A stretch of 18,384 nucleotides of DNA, from positions 1-18,384 of the forward strand of contig CAHJWV010000716.1 in assembly GCA_903643055.1 (NCBI GenBank), written 5' to 3'. Source of the DNA: Burkholderiales bacterium. Lineage in GTDB: Bacteria; Pseudomonadota; Gammaproteobacteria; Burkholderiales; Burkholderiaceae. The notes under the pieces are model-generated. The model had not been told where the DNA came from, searched no databases, and saw only the letters and a list, made by a program, of their open reading frames with translations. The translations under genes and the position numbers were made by a program. Shown in pieces: positions 14,121 through 18,384 of this stretch (position 1 is its first letter; the number at the start of each line of letters is the position of its first letter).

Positions 14121-15917
14121 ATGACCCTCCATGTTTCCCTGCCTGCCGTGTCAACGTCACTGGTCGATCTCTACCGCCATGTCTGGCTGCATGCGCGTGG
14201 CGTGCGTGCCCGGCTGGCGGTCGCGCTGACGATGCTTGGCGGCTCGCAGCTATTGCGGCTGTCGATGCCCTGGATGACCGCGCAAGCCATCAACTCGATC
14301 CAGATCGGAGGTGGTGCCGGCCTGCCGGCCGCCGGCCGATGGATTGCCTGGATCTTGGCGCTGAACGTGGCGGTCTGGGCGCTGCACGGCCCGGCCCGCG
14401 TGCTGGAGCGATCGGTGGCCTTGCGTGTTCGGCGCAGCCTGGCCGACCAGCTCTACGCCAAGCTGTCGCGCGCGCCGCTGACCTGGCATCAGCAGCATCA
14501 CTCCGGTGATCTTCAGCACCGCGTCAACCAGGCCAGCACTGCGTTATCCAGCTTCACGCAAAGCCAGTTCATCTACCTGCAGAACTTCATCAACATCGCC
14601 GGCCCGCTGATCGCGCTGAGCCTGCTGTCGCCGTTGACCGGCGCGATGGCGGTGCTGGGCTTCGTGGTGACCGCGGTGGTCATCATTCGATTCGATGGCG
14701 CGCTGATGGCGCTGGCGGCACAAGAGAACCAGGCCGAGCGCCGCTATGCCGCGCGCCTGCTCGACTTCGTTGGCAACATCTCGGCGATTGCCAGCCTGCG
14801 CCTTCAAGAGGCCACCCGTCGTCTGCTCGACACCCGGTTGATGGCGGTGTTCGTGCCGCTTCGCCGCAGCATGGTGCTGGCCGAATGGAAGTGGTGTTCG
14901 GTCGATCTGCTGACGATCGGCTTGAGCTGGGGACTGGTTGTTGTCTATGCGTGGTCCACGGGTGCGGCTTCGGCTGCGGGTGGCACGCTGCTGATCGGTA
15001 GCCTCTTCATGATTCATCAATATGCGCAGCAGGCCGCTGGCGTGCTGGGCTCGATGGCGGCGAACTACCAGAACCTTGCTCGCAACCAGACCGACTTCGC
15101 CAGCGCCCACCTGATCCAGGCTGCGCCGCAGCCGTTGGAGCGCGGCCGCGCCCCCGACGCCAGCTGGCAGCACATCGAGCTGCACGGCCTAGGCTTCGAC
15201 TACGGCAATGCCCAGCACAGCGGCATCCATGGCGTGACGCTGACGCTGGCGCGGGGCGAGCGCGTGGCCTTGGTCGGGCCCAGCGGCTCCGGCAAAAGCA
15301 CCTTGCTGCGCGTGATGGCCGGCCTGTATGACGCCCACCGCGGCCATGTGTCGATCGACGGGGTACCGCAGCTGGGCCGTCGCCACGTGGCCGAACTCTC
15401 GACCTTGATTCCTCAAGAGGCCGAGGTGTTCGAGGCCAGCATGCGCGAGAACATCACGCTCGATCAGCAGATCGATGAGGCCGACCTGAAGCAAGCGGTG
15501 TATGTCAGCGCGCTCGACGTGGTGGTGGGCGGGCTGCCGATCGGGCTGGACACGCCGATGTCGGAGCGCGGCTTCAACCTCTCTGGCGGCCAACGGCAAC
15601 GCCTGGCGCTGGCGCGCGGTGCCCTGGCCGCGCGAGAAAGCTCGCTGCTGTTGCTCGATGAGCCGACCAGTGCGCTCGATGCGTTGACCGAGCAGGTGGT
15701 GCACCAGCGCCTGGACGAATGCCATCCGCAAGCCTGCATCATTGCGGCCGTGCACCGGCTGTCGCTGCTGCCGCATTTCGATCGGGTGGTGTTCATGGTC
15801 GAGGGGCGCGTGCTCGACATCGGTACCGCCGATGAACTCAGCGCGCGTCAACCCTTGTTTGACGCGATGCGCCAAGGCAGCGCCGAGCCCGACCGGCCGC
15901 CGGTGGAGGCGGCTTGA
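14121..15917 (+). CDS. ABC transporter, fused membrane and ATP-binding domains (type I exporter half-transporter)
   Basis: The 598-residue product has six predicted membrane segments (about 30-58, 74-92, 150-170, 172-192, 258-279, 286-312) followed by an ATPase domain. The ATPase motifs are all intact: Walker A GPSGSGKS (386-393), Q-loop LIPQEAEVF (Gln432), signature LSGGQ (487-491), Walker B LLLLDE with Glu514, D-loop SALD and switch His545 (AAVHRLS). It should work as a dimer exporting an unknown substrate. I chose ATG 14121 over 14079, which lies inside the inverted repeats, but neither has a clear ribosome-binding site. It follows the broken reductase by 92 bp. Nothing in the sequence ties it to flagella. 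Confidence 0.88.
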   Translation: MTLHVSLPAVSTSLVDLYRHVWLHARGVRARLAVALTMLGGSQLLRLSMPWMTAQAINSIQIGGGAGLPAAGRWIAWILALNVAVWALHGPARVLERSVALRVRRSLADQLYAKLSRAPLTWHQQHHSGDLQHRVNQASTALSSFTQSQFIYLQNFINIAGPLIALSLLSPLTGAMAVLGFVVTAVVIIRFDGALMALAAQENQAERRYAARLLDFVGNISAIASLRLQEATRRLLDTRLMAVFVPLRRSMVLAEWKWCSVDLLTIGLSWGLVVVYAWSTGAASAAGGTLLIGSLFMIHQYAQQAAGVLGSMAANYQNLARNQTDFASAHLIQAAPQPLERGRAPDASWQHIELHGLGFDYGNAQHSGIHGVTLTLARGERVALVGPSGSGKSTLLRVMAGLYDAHRGHVSIDGVPQLGRRHVAELSTLIPQEAEVFEASMRENITLDQQIDEADLKQAVYVSALDVVVGGLPIGLDTPMSERGFNLSGGQRQRLALARGALAARESSLLLLDEPTSALDALTEQVVHQRLDECHPQACIIAAVHRLSLLPHFDRVVFMVEGRVLDIGTADELSARQPLFDAMRQGSAEPDRPPVEAA

Positions 15918-15974
15918 CGAGCAGATGCCGGTTGATGTGGACGGGCTGCCATCCAAGGACGCGATGATGTGAGG

Positions 15975-16739
15975 TTAGGAAAATTTCGGGCGCGAGGACA
16001 CCGAGGCAGATTTCAGCGGACCGCGCCGATCAGTGGGCCGAGCGGCCTGCGCATCGGCGCGATGAAGGTCTGCTGAATAGAGGCTGGAGATCGTGCCGTC
16101 AAGGTACAGCGCGTTCTGGCAATGCAGGGTGTCGCGAAAGAACACGGCGAACTCATGCAGGCTCACCGGCTTTTCACTGATCACAAAGATCGCCTGCGAG
16201 CCCGCCACACCGACGCCATTGCGGATCAGGCGCGAGTTGGAGTTCGGATTCAGCTTCGGGTGAATGGCACCCTGCTTCAACAGCAGTGGGCCCGACTGGG
16301 TGGCCCGGCGCGGTGTCTTTTTCAGGGCGCGGTAGTCCACCGCATCCATCACTTGCGGCCCGGTGCCATCGACCAGAAAGACCCCGTTGGGCTTCAGGAA
16401 GAAGTTGCCTGGCTTGCTCGCCAGGTTCAGCGGCGACAGCTCGATGCCATCGATCACCAGCAGACCGACCGGTGAAGAATCAGCTTCGTACATTCCGGCG
16501 TTCATGCCAAATGCCAGTTGTTTTTGCTGCGCCTGCAGCCACTGCGCGAGCCGGTCCAGGCGGCCAAAAGGAGCACCGCGTTCATCGCGCCAGAACATCC
16601 GCAGATCGTCGATTGCGGTGTCGACTCGAACGACGGTGAAGCGTTCGTCGGCCGCGTGGCCGAGGCTGGCGAGGATCAGAAGAACGAGGCCGATGAAGAG
16701 CTGCTTCACGGTAGGGCGGGGAGTGGCTTGAAGCGGCAT
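15975..16739 (-). CDS. DUF2233/phosphodiester glycosidase-like exported protein, frameshifted at the C-terminus
   Basis: The frame as read is 254 residues. A signal peptide is visible (VKQLFIGLVLLILASLGHA, cleavage expected near residue 29 or 30). The mature part has family motifs FGMNAGMYE (78-86), ATQSGPLLL (146-154), RNGVG (173-177) and LYLDGTISSLY (211-221). After about residue 228 the sequence stops resembling the family. Shifting frame at about 16050-16056 gives RRPLGPLIGAVR and a stop at 16013, the expected family ending, so one extra or two missing bases are likely. Only the last dozen or so residues are affected, so the product may still fold. It acts outside the cytoplasm; the substrate is unknown. 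A start at GTG (VKQLF) is possible. Confidence 0.75.
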   Translation of the reverse strand: MPLQATPRPTVKQLFIGLVLLILASLGHAADERFTVVRVDTAIDDLRMFWRDERGAPFGRLDRLAQWLQAQQKQLAFGMNAGMYEADSSPVGLLVIDGIELSPLNLASKPGNFFLKPNGVFLVDGTGPQVMDAVDYRALKKTPRRATQSGPLLLKQGAIHPKLNPNSNSRLIRNGVGVAGSQAIFVISEKPVSLHEFAVFFRDTLHCQNALYLDGTISSLYSADLHRADAQAARPTDRRGPLKSASVSSRPKFS

Positions 16740-16925
16740 CTTGGCATGGCCGGATGGGCAGAGCGGCGTCTGGGTGGGTCGGTGGATGGGAAGGCGGATC
16801 GGGCCGGCGAATCAACAAGCTCATCCATCATCGAGTGGGCGGCGGGCTGGAAAGTGGGCCGGCCGACGCAAAATCGGCACTTCCGGCGGCAGGCCGGGCT
16901 CAAGCCATTCAACGAGACCCCATCG

Positions 16926-17342
16926 ATGCCCATCGCCCGCATGCACCATGTCGCGATCATTTGCGCCGACTACGAGCGCTCCAAGCGCTTCTATACCGAG
17001 GTGCTGGGCCTGCGTGTGCTGGCCGAGACCTATCGCGAAGCACGGCATTCTTACAAGCTCGACCTCGGCCTGCCCGATGGCACGCAGATCGAGCTGTTCT
17101 CATTTCCCGGTGCGCCGCCACGGCCGTCTTATCCTGAAGCGCAAGGCCTGCGCCATCTGGCGTTTGCGGTGGACGACATCGACGCCAGCGTGGCCCGTTT
17201 GCAAAGCCTGGGCGTGGTGGTCGAGCCAGTGCGTGTGGACGAGTTGACCGGCCAGCGCTTCACTTTTTTTGCCGACCCGGACGATCTGCCGCTGGAGTTC
17301 TATGAATCGACCGTGTCCGAACAAGCGGCGCCCGACGCATGA
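16926..17342 (+). CDS. VOC-family (glyoxalase-like) protein, YaeR/GloA2 type
   Basis: The 138-residue product is a single vicinal-oxygen-chelate protein of the E. coli YaeR type, matching motifs HHVAIICADYERSKRFY, EARHSYKLDL, IELFSFPG, GLRHLAFAVDDID and RFTFFADPDDLPLEFYE. The four expected metal ligands are His8, Glu56, His77 and Glu124. The role of this family is not settled; glyoxalase I activity is only inferred. The frame is open far upstream, but similarity begins at MPIARMHH, so I chose ATG 16926. It is divergent from the DUF2233-like gene and ends 190 bp before fliE; the spacer contains only the fliE terminator. Confidence 0.9.
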   Translation: MPIARMHHVAIICADYERSKRFYTEVLGLRVLAETYREARHSYKLDLGLPDGTQIELFSFPGAPPRPSYPEAQGLRHLAFAVDDIDASVARLQSLGVVVEPVRVDELTGQRFTFFADPDDLPLEFYESTVSEQAAPDA

Positions 17343-17494
17343 GTGGAGCAGCCACCGTGCTGAGACCGTGCCGATGAGGCCAGCGAACAGGGCTTGCCGC
17401 AGCTGGCCACTTCTTGGGCGAAAGGGCTTTTACGCTGAGTCGGTTCCGTGTGCCCACCCATGCAGACATTGAACGCATGAGGCTGAAAGGTTAG

Positions 17495-17525
17495 AAAAAA
17501 TCACCCGCCAGTGCGGCTGGGTGAT
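17495..17525 (-). terminator. Rho-independent terminator after fliE
   Basis: On the minus strand ATCACCC and GGGTGAT (17500-17506 with 17519-17525) pair, with an inner GCC/GGC, followed by a T run (A residues 17495-17500). It begins 9 nt after the fliE stop codon. Confidence 0.85.
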
Positions 17526-17533
17526 CAGCCCGC

Positions 17534-17860
17534 TTAAACCTGCATGTTCATGATTTCGGAATAAGCCTGCACGAACTTGTTGCGCACCTGCATGGTGGCC
17601 TGAAAGCCGATCTGCCCCTTCTGCATCGCGACCATCGTGTCTTCCAGGCTCACGGTGGGGTTGCCCATCTGGACCTGGCGCTGCATGTCTTCGGCTTGCA
17701 GCTGCGTCTGGCTGACCGATTTCAGCGCCTGGGTCAACTCTTTCTGAAACCCTCCGCCCTGAACGGCTTTGCTGGAATTGGCGAGCGGCAACCCATCGAC
17801 GCCGAGGCCGGCGCGAGCGGCGGCTTGAGCGAAATTGAAAGGTTTCAGCGTGACGTTCAT
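17534..17860 (-). CDS. fliE: Flagellar hook-basal body protein FliE
   Basis: FliE joins the MS ring to the proximal rod. The 108-residue product (E. coli 104) has the conserved C-terminal half: GGFQKELTQALKSVSQTQL, NPTVSLEDTMVAMQKGQIGF and QVRNKFVQAYSEIMNMQV. A GGGAGAG ribosome-binding site stands just before the ATG. It is divergent from fliF across 179 bp and is transcribed as a single gene closed by its own terminator. FlhDC-dependent expression is expected, but I could not find a clear FlhDC box in the intergenic region. Confidence 0.96.
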   Translation of the reverse strand: MNVTLKPFNFAQAAARAGLGVDGLPLANSSKAVQGGGFQKELTQALKSVSQTQLQAEDMQRQVQMGNPTVSLEDTMVAMQKGQIGFQATMQVRNKFVQAYSEIMNMQV

Positions 17861-18039
17861 GGTTCTCTCCCGGCAACACGGCCCGTGCTGCTCGATGACC
17901 GGACTTTAGGGAAATTGGCTGGCGTTCATGACAAGAACTGAGCAGGCTTTCAGCGTTTGTTCAACGCATTCGAGGACCTCAGGTTTCCAAATAATCGTTG
18001 CTGTCCGGAGCACCTGTCTGCCCGGGAAGGAACAGACAC

Positions 18040-18384
18040 ATGGACAACGCGGTCGCGATCGCCAACCCCCAGTACCCCGCGGTGCCAGCGAGCTTCGGCG
18101 CACGCATTGCGGCACTGCCGGTGAAGAGCCGTGTCGGCCTGGGCGCAGGCATCGTGGCGCTGATCGCGGTGCTGGCGGCCATCCTGATGTGGAGCAGCCA
18201 GGGTGACTACAAGGTGCTGTACGCCAACCTGTCTGACAAGGACGGCGGCGCGATCATTGCCCAGCTCTCGCAGATGAACGTGCCTTACCGCTACACCGAA
18301 GGCGGCGGCGCGATCTTGGTGCCGGCTGCGCAAGTGCATGACCTGCGCCTGAAGCTCGCTTCGGCCGGCCTGCCCAAAGGCTCG
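18040..18384 (+). CDS. fliF: Flagellar MS-ring protein FliF (N-terminal 115 residues; 3' end outside the window)
   Basis: FliF builds the membrane MS ring, on which the C ring, rod and export gate assemble. The ATG at 18040 follows GGAAGGAA, and the frame is open to the right edge. Visible are a short cytoplasmic N-terminus, the first membrane segment (VGLGAGIVALIAVLAAILMW, about residues 29-48) and the beginning of the YscJ/FliF ring-building domain (YKVLYANLSDKDGGAIIAQL and VHDLRLKLASAGLPKGS). It is presumably the first gene of a fliFGHIJ operon outside the window. The fliE-fliF gap holds no promoter I can assign with confidence. Confidence 0.96.
   Translation, partial: MDNAVAIANPQYPAVPASFGARIAALPVKSRVGLGAGIVALIAVLAAILMWSSQGDYKVLYANLSDKDGGAIIAQLSQMNVPYRYTEGGGAILVPAAQVHDLRLKLASAGLPKGS

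Noticed and set aside
17861..18039. FlhDC box or sigma-54 promoter between fliE and fliF
   Set aside because: I looked for both on both strands and found no convincing match, only a weak GTTC/GAAC repeat near 17924-17938.
1..18384. tRNA/rRNA genes, CRISPR arrays, insertion sequences or prophage genes
   Set aside because: None was recognised on either strand; no regularly spaced repeats or transposase-like frames are visible.

Overview
This window comes from a high-GC, motile betaproteobacterium, most likely of the order Burkholderiales (Rubrivivax/Leptothrix/Ideonella-like). The evidence is the FlhDC master regulator, the motA-motB-flhC-flhD arrangement, tandem short flagellins and Burkholderiales-like protein sequences. 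The assignment is inferred from gene content and sequence character, not from a database search.

Layout. (1) 1-2824, minus strand: flhD, flhC, a terminator, a sigma-28-type promoter, motA, a REP-like palindromic spacer, and motB, which runs off the left edge. (2) 2825-6703, minus strand: a 388-bp structured flhD leader, then two overlapping genes for a predicted flagellin-modification module (a GT41/OGT-like TPR glycosyltransferase and a glycosyltransferase-like/methyltransferase fusion). (3) 6704-12702, plus strand: the filament block, with two tandem flagellins, the cap gene fliD, the chaperones fliS and fliT, and a YcgR-type c-di-GMP brake. (4) 12703-17342: a non-flagellar block with a HxlR regulator, a divergent NAD-dependent reductase, an ABC exporter, a DUF2233-type exported protein and a YaeR-like VOC protein. 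Three of these five genes carry visible frameshifts. (5) 17500-18384: fliE (minus) divergent from fliF (plus, runs off the right edge), the start of the basal-body genes.

How it works together. FlhDC should switch on basal-body genes such as fliE and fliF, and then sigma-28 drives the late genes. I see four sigma-28-like promoters with the same architecture, T(C/A)AAG, 15 nt, (N)CCGATAA, in front of motA, flagellin 1, fliD and fliS. Flagellins are probably O-glycosylated in the cytoplasm by the GT41 enzyme and the sugar perhaps methylated or extended by its partner. FliS and FliT chaperone flagellin and FliD. YcgR slows the MotAB-driven motor when c-di-GMP is high.

Most notable unexplained signals: a shared 5'-leader element about 26-29 nt before the starts of both flagellins and, in weaker form, fliD; a large hairpin in the flagellin-2 leader, which has no recognisable sigma-28 promoter; long inverted repeats upstream of flhD and of the glycosyltransferase; a REP-like element separating motA from motB; and four indels in three genes of the accessory block, against none that I can see in the flagellar genes.
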